A DNA stretch of 64,000 bases, taken from the NCBI RefSeq assembly GCF_036898095.1, contig NC_090739.1, positions 104,042,752 to 104,106,751 on the forward strand, read 5' to 3'. Each line of letters begins with the position of its first letter. The stretch's first letter is position 1. This document shows, in pieces, positions 54,561-64,000 of this stretch. The DNA is from Palaemon carinicauda (Eukaryota; Arthropoda; Malacostraca; Decapoda; Palaemonidae). The notes under the pieces were generated by a model. It ran no database searches and was not told where the DNA came from. It saw nothing but the letters and a program-made list of their open reading frames with translations. A program made the translations under genes and the position numbers.

Positions 54561-54831
54561 ACACTCCTTCAGGGTGGAGAGCAGTACCGGTGAGTACTGC
54601 TCCGACCCAGTCATCCTATTCTGGATCAACCATTAGCCAAAGAGCCGAAGTGGGAGCGAATCCAGTGCTTCTTCTCGGACTGTGGAGAAGAAGAAGAGGA
54701 AGAGCAAGAGAGCAAAGCCCAGGAAGTCAAGAACTGAGGAGTATCATAGGGCTTTAAATACCAGGCCTTTGATGTAGAAGATGCGAGTGCTAGGAAGCGT
54801 GCTCCTAGTATTCCGGTGGTAGCCTTGGAAA

Positions 54832-55086
54832 TGTGACGGCCGAGAGAAAAGTTATGACTCAAATGCAGGATGCAATCAACTGAGTAACTTTATTAAAGAA
54901 CACTCTCCTTTATATACAAAACCTCAAGGCACCAGGAAAATACATGTTCAAGAAAATGACAATGTTACATAGGCGACACGCAGACATGTTTGTTCTGGTT
55001 CTTTTTAGTGCGAGGGAAGAGCACAGATACAAGCATAATATATACAAAATAATTTATGAACGATCGTGTGACACACGGTTGGTACA
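54832..55086 (-). repeat. Solo LTR of the Gypsy-1 family inside Gypsy-2
   Basis: 255 bp, the same length as the Gypsy-1 LTR and clearly similar to its reverse complement (starts TGTGACGGCCGAGAG, ends CACGGTTGGTACA). It is flanked by a 4-bp target duplication GAAA (54828-54831 and 55087-55090). More diverged than the two Gypsy-1 LTRs are from each other, so it is an older insertion, reduced by LTR-LTR recombination. Confidence 0.92.
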
Positions 55087-55129
55087 GAAATCTCTATTTC
55101 CAAGGTTACCCCTCAACCTGAAAAGGTCA

Positions 55130-55740
55130 TTGCACCTCCAATGGCTCTTTCAGGATTGGCCAGTGATAACCTGTCCTCGACAAGGTCCAGAGCTTCTCCA
55201 ACTGACTCCTCCAGGGAGGAAGCAGGAACTGAGGCTGTATTGAAAACCCTTCGTAGAGTTAACCTGGCGCAGTTGGCTCCTGTACCACTTATGGTTTTCC
55301 CAGTGACCATGTCTGATTTTCTATCGGGCACATTGGACGCTCTCATTGACTCTGGAGCTAAAGTCAACCTACTATCATCGAGAGTAGTACAGGATTACCA
55401 GCTGCAGACAGTACCCAACACCATTGGTCTGAACGGTTTAGGACAAACAGAGAGACCTTAGGTACTGTACTGTTGACCCCTATACTGCATGGAATGACAT
55501 TTGTCCCGAGTGTGTTCCATGTAGTGCCTTCAGGGACTATGCCTGAGCATTTAGTGCTTGGTTACCAGTTCATGAGAGCAAATGGGATGATAGTTAATGG
55601 AGCCCGAAATCGGATGAGTGTTGGCAGTACTTCAAAAGAGCCTCTTTGGGAGTATTATGTCCCGATATGTGGAGCCTGTTGTCAGCAAGTGCTTTACACA
55701 CTTGAGGTCCACGCAGCCGATTCAATCAAGATTGCCTGAG
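55130..55740 (+). pseudogene. Gypsy-2 first retropepsin domain
   Basis: The frame at 55141-55461 contains TLDALIDSGAKVNLLSSRVV, with DSGA as the aspartic protease active site. In the next frame (55473-55739) HLVLGYQFMRANGMIV is the later ILG-type motif. A frameshift near 55460 separates the halves. It should cleave Gag-Pol. Confidence 0.8.
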
Positions 55741-55779
55741 CCAGTACTTGTTATAATTACTGTAAACATTCCCAAGGGA

Positions 55780-56830
55780 CTTGACACCTCTTCTAAGTGC
55801 CCTGCTTGTCCGACCAACTGTTGGATGGAGATGTATCATGATGGCGACATAATAACCCCCGGTCTGTCAAGGAAAGCTACAACAATCCCTGGCATTCTAG
55901 AACTGAAAGACGGAAAAGCCTCGGTTTTAATCAAGGGTTCATCTGAAGAAACTGCCAAGATCAAGAAGGGTGATCTCTTGGGGAAGGTGTTCACCATGGC
56001 AATGGTGGATGCTCCTCTATCCTGCCTGATAGCACAGGAGTGTGACCTGACACCTTGAACCCAGCATATTGAAAGAGATAGACAATAGCAACGAATTGGA
56101 CTCTTCTCAGAAGGACCAGTTTTGTCAAATGCTTCGACGTCATCTTCCAGTCATCAGTACTGGTGATGATGATGTGGGAGAGTGCTCAAGCACACCGAGA
56201 CGCCCATTTATCAGAGGGTTCGACGGTTTGCCAAACCCGTCGCTGACACCATTGAGGAACAGTGCAAGGAGTTACATGAACTGGGTATTATTGAACCCAG
56301 TATCTTTCCTTGGTCTTCACCCATTGTTCCAGTCCGAAAAAAGGACAATAGTACAGTATACGGTTGTGTGGACTACTGTAGACTGAATAAGGTGACTATC
56401 TCTGATAAGTTCCCGATGCCTAACATGGCAGACTACGTATTTTGGCTTCAAGGAGTCAAATAACCCTTAACCTGGTTCATGGAGAGTACCAGTTACCATT
56501 AGCCGAGGACAGTAAAGAAATCACGGCTTTCTCTACCGCCTTAGACACTGGCAGTTCAGACACTTGTCGTTTTGACTGAAAAATGCACCTCCAGTGTTCC
56601 AGAGAGAAATGCAGAGTATTCTCCGAGAGTTCCCAAAAGCCAAGGTGGTTGTTTACATTGATGAAATTTTGATACTTGGGTTTTCTTTCAAGGAACACAT
56701 GAAACTGGTAGAACCAGTCTTGGCTACTCTCCAGAAGCACGGACTCAAGATAAAACTCGGGAAGTGTTCTTGGGTTCAAGCCGAGATCCAGTATCTTGGT
56801 CATCTAGTTGGATGTTCTGGTATGCGTATG
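55780..56830 (+). pseudogene. Gypsy-2 reverse transcriptase
   Basis: RT pieces are: TPIYQRVRRFAKPVADTIEE, SSPIVPVRKKDNSTVYGCVD and NKVTISDKFPMPNMADYVF. After a damaged stretch come FQREMQSILREFPKAKVVVY and YIDEILILGFSFKEHM, then KIKLGKCSWVQAEIQYLGHL. The catalytic YxDD pair reads YIDE, so the second Asp is lost. The segment between the first Asp region and the YxDD is short and broken. Confidence 0.85.
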
Positions 56831-57337
56831 TTGTCATACCCTGACTACTCCCCTGATGCTACACCCTTAGAGCTTTTTGTTGATGCTTCGAGTGAGGGTG
56901 CTGGTGCTTGTCTGTGCCAGGAGTCCTTGGATCATCCAAGGGACCATCGGGTGATAGTGTACGACTCCATGACTTTCCTTGACTGCGAGACACGTTACTC
57001 TACCATTGAGCGTGAGTTGGCTGCTCTGCGATGGGGGGTGAAAACCTTCAGGCCCTTCCTCTATGGTCAGTTCTTTGTGATTCATTCTGATCACAGTCCC
57101 CTGATGTACCTTCATGACATGAAGATGGTGGACAGTCATCTAGCACGGACACTGGAGGACCTGTCCGAATTTAACTTTATTGTTAACTACTGTCCAGGTA
57201 ATCAGAATGCTGCAGCTGACTGGTTATCCCACTGGCCCGCATCAAGTATCTGCTTGCTACTGAACCCCGCACTCCCAAGTGGCCTACTGAACTGGCCTTG
57301 TATAAGGAGGTTCGTGGTGGTCCAGATTCTCTCATAG
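56831..57337 (+). pseudogene. Gypsy-2 RNase H
   Basis: LELFVDASSEGAGACLCQES (Asp), YSTIERELAALRWGVKTF (Glu), FFVIHSDHSPLMYL (Asp), and NQNAAADWLSHWP, in the same frame as the RT C-terminal half. About 165 codons, apparently all core residues kept. The tethered position next to RT matches the gypsy order. Confidence 0.88.
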
Positions 57338-57504
57338 AATCCTTGGAGCAGGTCGTGAACTGGTGGATGGAAGGCTCAGGTGTCGCACCCGACTCTCAGC
57401 TGAAGTGAGCCAAGCTCCAGCATGCCTTAGTTCAGCAGTTTCTGAAGGACGCTGGTCAACTAGGCTTCAAACTGGACAGGACTAGCAGGAACTGGATCAA
57501 GGCA

Positions 57505-58140
57505 ATGTGTTTTCCAGGTACAGTCGCAGCTCTGGAGTTGCTCTTGGCAGCGTCTAAGCTATTGAACCTGGAAATCTGGGTCCATTGGGGCCCCACTTGT
57601 CCTATGGTCTATCGTGATCCATCCGTGACCGAGCCTCAGTGTCGCAGTTACATCCCTCCAACTGATGCGATTCTGGGCTATAAGGTGGAGGTAAAATCTT
57701 GTGTGCCCGACTCTGAGGGCTTGGTCACTGATGATCAGGAATCACCGGAGTATTGTCCTGCAATCCAGTACGGGACAAAAAAGGCACCTTGTCAGTCCAG
57801 TTGTACACGTGTCTCTCAACACTTGGCAGTAGGTATAGTAATGATGCAGGAGACCTTACTTTGTGTTCTTGTTGATACAGGGGCACAGGTTTGTCTTGTA
57901 AGTGAGTGTACTGAGGCAACTTGGCATAGAGTACCAGGTACTATCAGGAGAACAGTTAGAGGGGTTAACTGGTACCTGCACCAGTATTCTAGGCTACGTC
58001 TAGTTAGAGGTGAAGTGTCCTTCCAGGTGGAGACTACCGCTGTTTAACTATGCAGTGGTAGCTGCCAAAGACTTTACCTTTTGTTTTGTTCTTGGTGGGA
58101 ATCTACTGGACGCAGCCTATCTGACAATGGATTGACCCCA
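57505..58140 (+). pseudogene. Gypsy-2 second retropepsin-like domain
   Basis: The frame at 57505-58047 ends with LCVLVDTGAQVCLVSECTEA, with DTGA in the correct hydrophobic setting. After a frameshift near 58045, another frame reads TFCFVLGGNLLDAAY, matching the late LG motif of retropepsins. Spacing between the two (about 240 bp) is right for the fold. It lies between RNase H and integrase, whereas the usual gypsy protease lies before RT and is also present here. Its origin, duplicated or acquired, is not visible by eye. Confidence 0.7.
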
Positions 58141-58147
58141 AGAACAG

Positions 58148-59495
58148 TTGGTGTATGACCACACTAGTGTTCTTCAGCTGTCTCTCAAGGTACTCTCAAT
58201 CTCCCCACTGCATACCAAGACCACTGTTATGAAGGTAACTGACCCTGAACCTGATCGTGGAGTGTTCTCAGGAAATGCTCTGCTGTTGTTTAGTCAGGTG
58301 TCCAAGATCCAAGGAGATCATCGACAGATCCAATCTGTCATCAAGATGATCTACTCCGGCGTTCCTGCATCTCGAGTTCCACGATCATATTTGCTCTATG
58401 GGAGATGTTGGTCTGACCTGAAAGTACACCATTGTTTCCTAATGAAGCGGAACCCAGACGGCTCACTAGTAACCTTCAATGTCCTGATGGACCTAGTTGC
58501 CGAGAGACCTCCAGAATGCTCACTGGGGGATCGGAAAAATTATTGCAATGCTCCGTCGACTTGTTTGGCACAAATCTTTGATTTGTGTAATCAGGGATAT
58601 GTGCCGGACGTGTTGGGAATGTCAGACTTACAAGGCTTCAAGGGAGGTGGTTGCCCCGCCAACCTTAAAAATAACGACCTCTCCTCTTTTTGAATTGGTT
58701 GCTATGGACCTTGTGAGTCTCCCAACAGCCAGTACTGGTTTTATTGGGTGTCTGATGGTAGTTGACCATTATTCCAAGAGGGTGACGGCAGTACCCATAA
58801 GATATAAGAAGAACAGTACGATATGCCCGGCGCTTGAAGACCGAGTTTTTCCTGTTATTCCTTATGTTCCAGTCCGGATATTGACTGATAACGGCTCCAA
58901 GTTTATTTCCCAGGAATTTACAGAGTTGTTGGATTGGTTCATTGTTGTACATGTAAAAACAACTCGGTATAAACCGTCTAGTAATGGTGCAGTGGAGCGG
59001 GTGAACCGTACCATTGGTGAGTTACTGAGGGTGATTTCTGGGAATCTCGGAAATGGGACCAGTACTTATCCCAAGCAGTTCTCAGCTACAACCATTCCCA
59101 CCACACTGGGATTGGCTGTACTCCAGCTGAGAACATACTGATGGGTGCTCACGATGTTGATAGTATCCCGTTGCTGTCAGCAGAAACGAGAGACCCATGG
59201 ACTGAAGGACATCCTTGGTACAAACCATTCAAGGAAGGTTCTCTGGTTCTTTAAAAAGGTGTACATGTTGGGACACCTTCTGACGAACAAGCTCATCCAT
59301 AGGTTTGAGGGGATATTCCGTGTTACTAAGGTACACGAGAATAAGGTCACCTATGAGTTGCAGAGACTGCCTGATGGTGAACTGGTAAGAGCTCACCATA
59401 TACTATTAAAGGCCTGGTTTGAACCTCCAGTTTATCTTAGGAGGCTCTTTCTCTGGTATCCGAAGGGTCCTGATCCTGTAACAGACTGGGAATAG
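58148..59495 (+). pseudogene. Gypsy-2 integrase
   Basis: Pieces run from 58148 to 59495. An HHCC-like finger is visible (WHKSLICVIRDMCRTCWECQ). Core motifs are VAMDLVSLP (Asp), RILTDNGSKFISQEF (Asp), and SSNGAVERVNRTIGELL (Glu). After a frameshift near 59135, 59145-59495 gives a C-terminal domain with HRFEGIFRVTKVHENKVTYEL, which resembles the GPF module. It inserts element DNA in the host genome. Frameshifts make this copy inactive. Confidence 0.85.
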
Positions 59496-59630
59496 TCCAG
59501 GACACGTGGATGATAGTCCAACTTCCTCTGAAGTCTCTGAGAGTTCTGGTTCTAGTAGAGATAGCAACTACTATGGGGTGGCTACAGTAGTCCCATCACA
59601 CCTTTTATCCCGAGATTGTAACAAGTCTCG

Positions 59631-60206
59631 ATGACAGAAAAAAGTCACCGTCCTACTAGAGCTATTACTCAGCCTAAGCCCATTGTTAAGTCAGCTAGGA
59701 CTTATGAGAGGAAAAGAGTACTGGATGCTTGGTTATTTCCTCCAGAAAAATTTTATGAGACACCTGTATTAAAGCCTGAACCGTTTCGAGATCGTTTGGT
59801 CCTTCAACTGTGGGAGAACAGACCCACTGAGATATGTGAAACACCAATTTTGTCTCCTGAATCAGTGGTTCACTCTCCTGTGCCTGAATTTCCAATGCCA
59901 CAATTATTAGCTTCCTCTTTCCGAGAGGAAGGTGTCGTTCATCCTCTAAGGAGTTGGGAATTCTGGGAAGTTTCCAGTATTCCATTATTGGAACTACTTT
60001 CTGCTAGCTCCATGAGTTCCAGTCCAGATTTGACAAGATCTGCTAGTTTAGAAAGCCCTGTTTCTGACTCGGCATTGTCTATTTATCCTGATTATGACTT
60101 TCTCGGCTTTTCGCCACCCAATTGTGACGACCGATTGTCGCCTGAAGATCCCACCTCTAGTGGATTTAGTCCCCTATGGACTAGGTCAAAAAGGTCCTGT
60201 TCCTGA
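59631..60206 (+). CDS. Downstream ORF of Gypsy-2, 191 aa, unrecognised
   Basis: Starts at an ATG and is open to 60206. The beginning (HRPTRAITQPKPIVKSARTY) resembles the basic tail that often ends gypsy Pol proteins. The rest is acidic, rich in Pro, Ser and Glu, with no membrane segment or Cys pattern. It may be an extended Pol C-terminus or a separate accessory frame. No known domain recognised. It is surprisingly long given how broken the neighbouring frames are. Confidence 0.45.
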   Translation: MTEKSHRPTRAITQPKPIVKSARTYERKRVLDAWLFPPEKFYETPVLKPEPFRDRLVLQLWENRPTEICETPILSPESVVHSPVPEFPMPQLLASSFREEGVVHPLRSWEFWEVSSIPLLELLSASSMSSSPDLTRSASLESPVSDSALSIYPDYDFLGFSPPNCDDRLSPEDPTSSGFSPLWTRSKRSCS

Positions 60207-61519
60207 CCTACCTTTAGTTCATCCTCAAGTCCTGGGAGTGGAGGCCTCGTCTAACTGACCAGACAAATACTACAGAGAGGGAACTATCCTCCATTCCTGA
60301 GTCACCTCAGAATTCAAACCCTTTGCGACATTCTGATGGTAGATTAGGACACCGATCAGAGCTCGAGGCTGAAGTGGCACAGTCAGGTGCATCTAACCTG
60401 AATGCTACAACACTGTTTGGGTCGCCTGAAACACAACTTTGCCCGGAGTCATCGCCTTATTTTTAGGGATTTTTATTGTCCCCATCTGTGTCTACGGATT
60501 CTGTCTGATTCTCATCAGAGAATGTCAATAACCTGCAAATACCAACTGTTATGCTTGCACCTGGGGAGTCGCCGGCCTAGCCTGTCTCCAGTGCTGCGAG
60601 AAATTAACATGGCTCTCCAGCAGATTGCTGAATCCCAGCACATGTCCCGAGACAGATTTTTGACTCAGAACAACTATAAATCTCCCACTGAAATGATCTT
60701 TGAACAGTTTTTTATCGCAAGATTTGATAGTAATTACCTTTTTTTATTAAGCATGTTTTGATTCCCACATTAGGGTAGTTAAAAGGCTGTACAATGGGAC
60801 ATGTTGTGTGAGGTAATCTTTATTTATTCACAGTTTGTGTAATGGTTGCATTAATTGTTGTACTGTAGATTGACCTTGACCACAACAGTTAACAGTACAT
60901 TCAGTAAATTTTATTATCCTGTAAAACCTGTAGTCCAGAGTCAATAAGTTTTGTTTTCCTTTATATTGGTTTTGAACAGCATTTGTTTTTTCTGGATAGT
61001 TTGATGGTGTATACCTGTAATACTGAAAAGCTTCCTGTAAATAGTGTCATTCATTATATTGTATGGTTTTGGAGCATTGCTGGAAGGGATGGATGATAAT
61101 CTAATTTTCAGTTGTAATGTACTGTACATCTATTGTTTCCTGGTTTATCATCTATTCCTATCATGTTTTTATCATGAAACTGTTAAATAATGTACCTAAT
61201 GTATACATAATTTGAGAAGTAGCTGAAGGGACGGATGATGAATTAAATCTTTTTTAGTTGATCATCATCATCTTTGTCAGCATCTTTTCCCACTTCTATG
61301 TGGGGTTGATATTTCTGGTCAGCATTCTCCATCTACCTGTCCCCCACTTCATCATCGGTTAATCCCTTTTATCGAAAGTCATCCTTGATACAGTCCATCC
61401 ACCTTCGCTTTAGTCTCCCTCTCCTACCTTTTTATTGAATTTTTGTAAGGTAAACGTTATTCACTTGAATATAGGGCGTTGTTGCTAGTCGTAAGACAAT
61501 GTTGAGTGGACCAAAGATC
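60207..61519 (+). other. Gypsy-2 3' non-coding region
   Basis: AT-rich sequence after the last frame. A 119-codon frame at 60402-60761 has no recognisable domain. The sequence around 61255-61440 is close to common AT-rich non-coding DNA. Confidence 0.5.
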
Positions 61520-61530
61520 TAGTGGGGGGA
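61520..61530 (+). promoter_or_regulatory. Gypsy-2 polypurine tract
   Basis: AGTGGGGGGAA lies directly before TGTGGAAAAATTT, the start of copy B. This is the best evidence that copy B is a 3' LTR. Confidence 0.65.
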
Positions 61531-62221
61531 ATGTGGAAAAATTTAAATAAGAGTTAAGAAAAAATACAAATTATTTTTATATCAATATATTATATTTGTA
61601 GTAGAATGTTAGTTTTTTATATTTTGGTCCTTCAACCTTGTTTAATGATATTCCTTTTTTTGCAGCACGCCCTACTCCCTGTAGCGTTTGAAGAGGCAAC
61701 TAGAATTGGAGACAAATAGAGGCATATTAATTGGTATAATATTGCATGATCCTGCACCTGTTATGTTGCTAGGCAGCCTGGTGAAGACTGTTAAAAGCAG
61801 GTTTGCTTGGAGATTCTAGTTTTGCCACAAATTGCAACCTTGTTTTATAATCCCTTTGATCTTGAGGCAAGCTACTTGTATTTGAATGTATCCCAAACAG
61901 ATACACAGCTAGGTGTGCCTTTGTATATACTTGTATCTGGAACCCATAAGTGTCCAGCATGTGAATACTGTAGTTCTTGTTTTTTTTGGTTATTCAAATC
62001 ATTTTTTGTCTTGTGAACTTTTAGAGGGTTGATTCCTATGAGGCTTTGCCTGGATATATCGATGTCAGCTTATGTTTTTTGAAGATCTGACTTTTCATAC
62101 TATAGTTTTGTATTTTTTTCTCTCAGGAATGATATAAACCTTTTTCATTTTCACCAAATAAATATTTTTCTCCTTTTATGAAGACAGCATTTCATTCCAG
62201 TACCTTACACCATTGTGTCCC
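61531..62221 (+). repeat. LTR-like repeat, copy B (probable 3' LTR of Gypsy-2)
   Basis: Begins TGTGGAAAAATTTAAATAAG and matches copy A (46014-46702) along its length with scattered differences and small indels. Includes AATAAATATTTTTCTCC near 62157. Divergence from copy A suggests an old insertion. Confidence 0.7.
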
Positions 62222-62330
62222 CTTCTCAGCGACTAATTTTGTTTGTTTTTCTTAGTATCATTGTTTTGTTTTTTTACTTAACCTGAAAACCACTTACCTT
62301 TGAATAACAAAATGTAATTACATTTTAAGC
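62222..62330 (-). pseudogene. Truncated LINE-2-family 3' end
   Basis: On the minus strand, AAGTGGTTTTCAGGTTAAG followed by an A-rich stretch matches the end of LINE-2 ORF2 and its tail at 46703-46790. Here the frame stops at TAA after FSG. The fragment extends only about 90-100 bp into LINE sequence. Confidence 0.65.
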
Positions 62331-64000
62331 TTGGTCCCCTTGCCCAGTATAAGTCAAGGGGTGGTGCCCAGAGCTCCGTTCTCTTGATCTGTTAACTAGA
62401 TTTTTGGGTATCCCACCGTTTTACCTTTTTGCGTAGTGAACGTTGGAGTGTGGTCGGCATTCGGACACAAGGCAGTTTGGGTGGTACCTCTGGCCACAGT
62501 CGCGTGACGCAGAGCGAGGAAGAGCTGTGTCTAGAGGTGGGAATCCCAGGGGGGAAGCAACGGAGGATCGCAAACCACGATCGCACGCTCTGTCAGAACT
62601 TGCATGGCTAGAAACCTCATCACTAGCTCCTGTTGGGCTGCGCGCGCCAGAGGATTCAACATAATGTTGATCGCGCGCTTCAATATAGCGCTGATTGTGC
62701 TTGCGTAGGATAGGTTGCATGCATAAGGTTGGTCGCGCCTGCCAAGTTGGTCGTGCTAGTGCGAACGCTCCAAGCGACGAGTCCGAAAATTCTCTGTAGT
62801 TAGAGTAAAACTCTTGGTGACTAGGTTCACGAGAACCAGAAGGTTAAGTGTGATCGTGTGAACCCCTAGAGGTCGCACTCTTAAGAGAGAACTCCTTGCT
62901 ACGATAACCCAAAGGTTCAATGTAGAGCAGGTTGCGCGAATGCTCAACACGATGAGAGTACGAAAACTCTGTTATAAGAGTAAGACTTTTGATGACGAGG
63001 GTTACGAGAGCCCAAAGGTTCAGTGTGTGAGACCCCGATAGATCAGCGCAACGAGAAACCGAAGTTCCTCTGTCACAAGACACCAAAGTGTGTGGTGTAC
63101 TAAAGTCACGAGAGCCCAAGGGTTCAGCATAACTAAAATTACGAGACCCCGAAGGGTCAGCGTAATGAGGAACCGAAGTTCCTCTTGTTACGAGAGCCCA
63201 AAGGGGCAGCGTGACTGACGGCACGAGAGCCCAAAAGCTCAACGTTACCATCGTGACGGGAGCCCGAAGGTTCCGATTCGCGTGACCCCGAAAGATCAGC
63301 GCAACTGAGCCCCAAAGGACTCCTACGGTCATGAGAACCCGCAGGATCAACATGACGAGAGCCCGAAGGCTCACGATCACGCCAGCCTAAAAGGGTGATC
63401 ATCACGAGGCCCCAAAGGGTTAACGTGAAGAGATCCAGCAGGTTGAAAAAGATCGTCTCCTCACAGAACGAGGAGGAGAACGTCCAGGATAGAGAGGAGT
63501 TACAAACCCTTCCACCCTACGAACCTCCGGAGAGGAACATTCAGCAGACTCTGCCTGAGGGGGAGACTGATCCAGACCTAAGGATAAATCCTCTGCAGGG
63601 GAGTAGAGTTCCCCTGAAGGAGAATGTTGCTCAAGACAAGGCTCTTGCTCCGCCCCTGGAGGAGAACCATAAGCGTAAGGAGATCGCCCATGATCAGAGG
63701 CGATCTTCTTTCGCGAACGAGAGATATGTTCCCCCAAAGGGAAAACCTGCCTTGAAGAAAGCCCTGCCACCGCCCCTGGTGGATTAGCTAACTCCTCGAC
63801 GTAGGAAGCAGACTTCAGGCCTGACCGATGAGCAGCAGTGCCTACACCCACACTAGGAGGATCAACCTCCGCGGAGGAAGGAGACGACCGCCTTTTCTCC
63901 ACTCCTCTTTTAAGGATCTCGAAGAGAGCTTCCTTCGAAGGGGGGCCATCGACGGCCAGTGATGGCCAAAAGGACACAAGATCTAAAAAGGAACAGGCGC
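62331..64000 (-). pseudogene. Gag-like region with peptide repeats, running off the window (probably DIRS-D gag 5' part)
   Basis: A minus-strand frame at 63977-63420 (185 codons) begins after CTGTTCCTTTTTAG, which could be a splice acceptor. It contains PPSKEALFEILKRGVEKRR and a Pro/Ser-rich part ending PLYPGRSPPRSVRRRSF. Downstream frames (63405-63157, 63380-62844) hold imperfect repeats such as SRESEPSGSRHDG. Frameshifts are frequent. Position and composition suggest a DIRS Gag, severed by the Gypsy-2 block. Whether it belongs to DIRS-D or another copy cannot be decided here. Confidence 0.5.
62760..63420. repeat. Coding minisatellite, units of about 27-36 bp
   Basis: Many degenerate copies of CGAGAGCCCGAAGGTTCA-like units (for example near 63109, 63139, 63201, 63231, 63260, 63356) spaced roughly 27-36 bp. 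On the minus strand they encode Gly-Ser-Arg and Glu-Pro-type peptides. Confidence 0.8.

Larger units (their letters stand above)
52590..61530 (+). mobile_element. Gypsy-2 internal region: decayed Ty3/gypsy retrotransposon
   Basis: Plus-strand order: gag remnants (about 53600-54560), first protease (55300-55600), RT (56180-56830), RNase H (56850-57240), a second retropepsin-like domain (57800-58130), integrase (58500-59470), and a 191-codon downstream frame (59631-60206). A purine tract at 61520-61530 precedes LTR-like copy B. The copy has many frameshifts and stops. A solo LTR of the Gypsy-1 family sits between gag and protease. About 1 kb after LINE-2 (52590-53500) is leader-like sequence without clear coding. 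Confidence 0.85.
40576..64000 (-). mobile_element. DIRS-D: decayed DIRS-like element, right end outside the window
   Basis: The left end is at about 40576 (TTTGGAAATAATTTGTATTT). A segment at 40817-40918 has one half that is the reverse complement of this end with two mismatches. The other half should complement a right end that I cannot find before 64000. Minus-strand YR, RNase H, RT and gag remnants run from 41338 to about 46010. There gag is interrupted by the LTR/LINE/gypsy block. Gag-like sequence resumes after about 62330, and I infer it is the same element. Coding regions carry many frameshifts. The YR and RNase H sequences closely resemble DIRS-C. Confidence 0.7.

Noticed and set aside
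62760..63420. CRISPR-like array
   Set aside because: Repeat units are degenerate, lack uniform spacers and lie in a coding-like eukaryotic retroelement.

Overview
The window is eukaryotic and made almost entirely of transposable elements. I found no convincing host protein gene, tRNA or rRNA. Non-coding DNA is AT-rich, there are several (GA)n/(CT)n tracts of about 75-230 bp, and the retroelements are DIRS-like tyrosine-recombinase (YR) retrotransposons, I/Nimb-like LINEs, an RTE-like LINE and Ty3/gypsy elements. This combination suggests a decapod crustacean (shrimp, prawn, crayfish or crab). That is an inference from repeat content, not from a diagnostic gene.

Layout. 1-3562: AT-rich sequence with no recognised gene. 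3563-11282: DIRS-A (minus strand) with inverted terminal repeats, an internal complementary region, a gag with an apparent spliced intron, RT, RNase H and YR. 13050-15770: a decayed RTE-like LINE (plus strand) ending in 77-bp repeats. 16044-24203: DIRS-B (minus), with a full-length 807-aa gag and an open RT-RNase H frame, split by a 1958-bp Tigger/pogo-like non-autonomous DNA transposon (17819-19776). About 25490-40145: DIRS-C (minus, decayed). It holds LINE-1 (28899-39179, 15-bp target duplication), which in turn holds the young Gypsy-1 (30985-35413, 255-bp LTRs, GTAA target duplication). 40576 to beyond the window end: DIRS-D (minus, decayed). Its gag is cut at about 46013 by a block containing an LTR-like repeat, LINE-2 (minus), a decayed Gypsy-2 (plus) with a solo Gypsy-1-family LTR inside it, and a second copy of the LTR-like repeat. 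Gag-like sequence with peptide repeats follows to the window end.

How the parts work together. Each DIRS element encodes Gag, RT-RNase H and a tyrosine recombinase instead of a DDE integrase. Their inverted ends and internal complementary region fit the circular-intermediate model known for DIRS1. Gypsy-1 encodes Gag and Pol, separated by a canonical -1 slippery site. The LINEs encode an RRM/zinc-knuckle ORF1 and an endonuclease-RT-RNase H ORF2.

The points most worth a second look are two retropepsin-like domains in Gypsy-2, the duplicated LTR/LINE-tail junction, the spliced cysteine-rich gag of DIRS-A and its hairpin minisatellite, the three-level nesting, and the UAAUG ORF1/ORF2 overlap of LINE-2.
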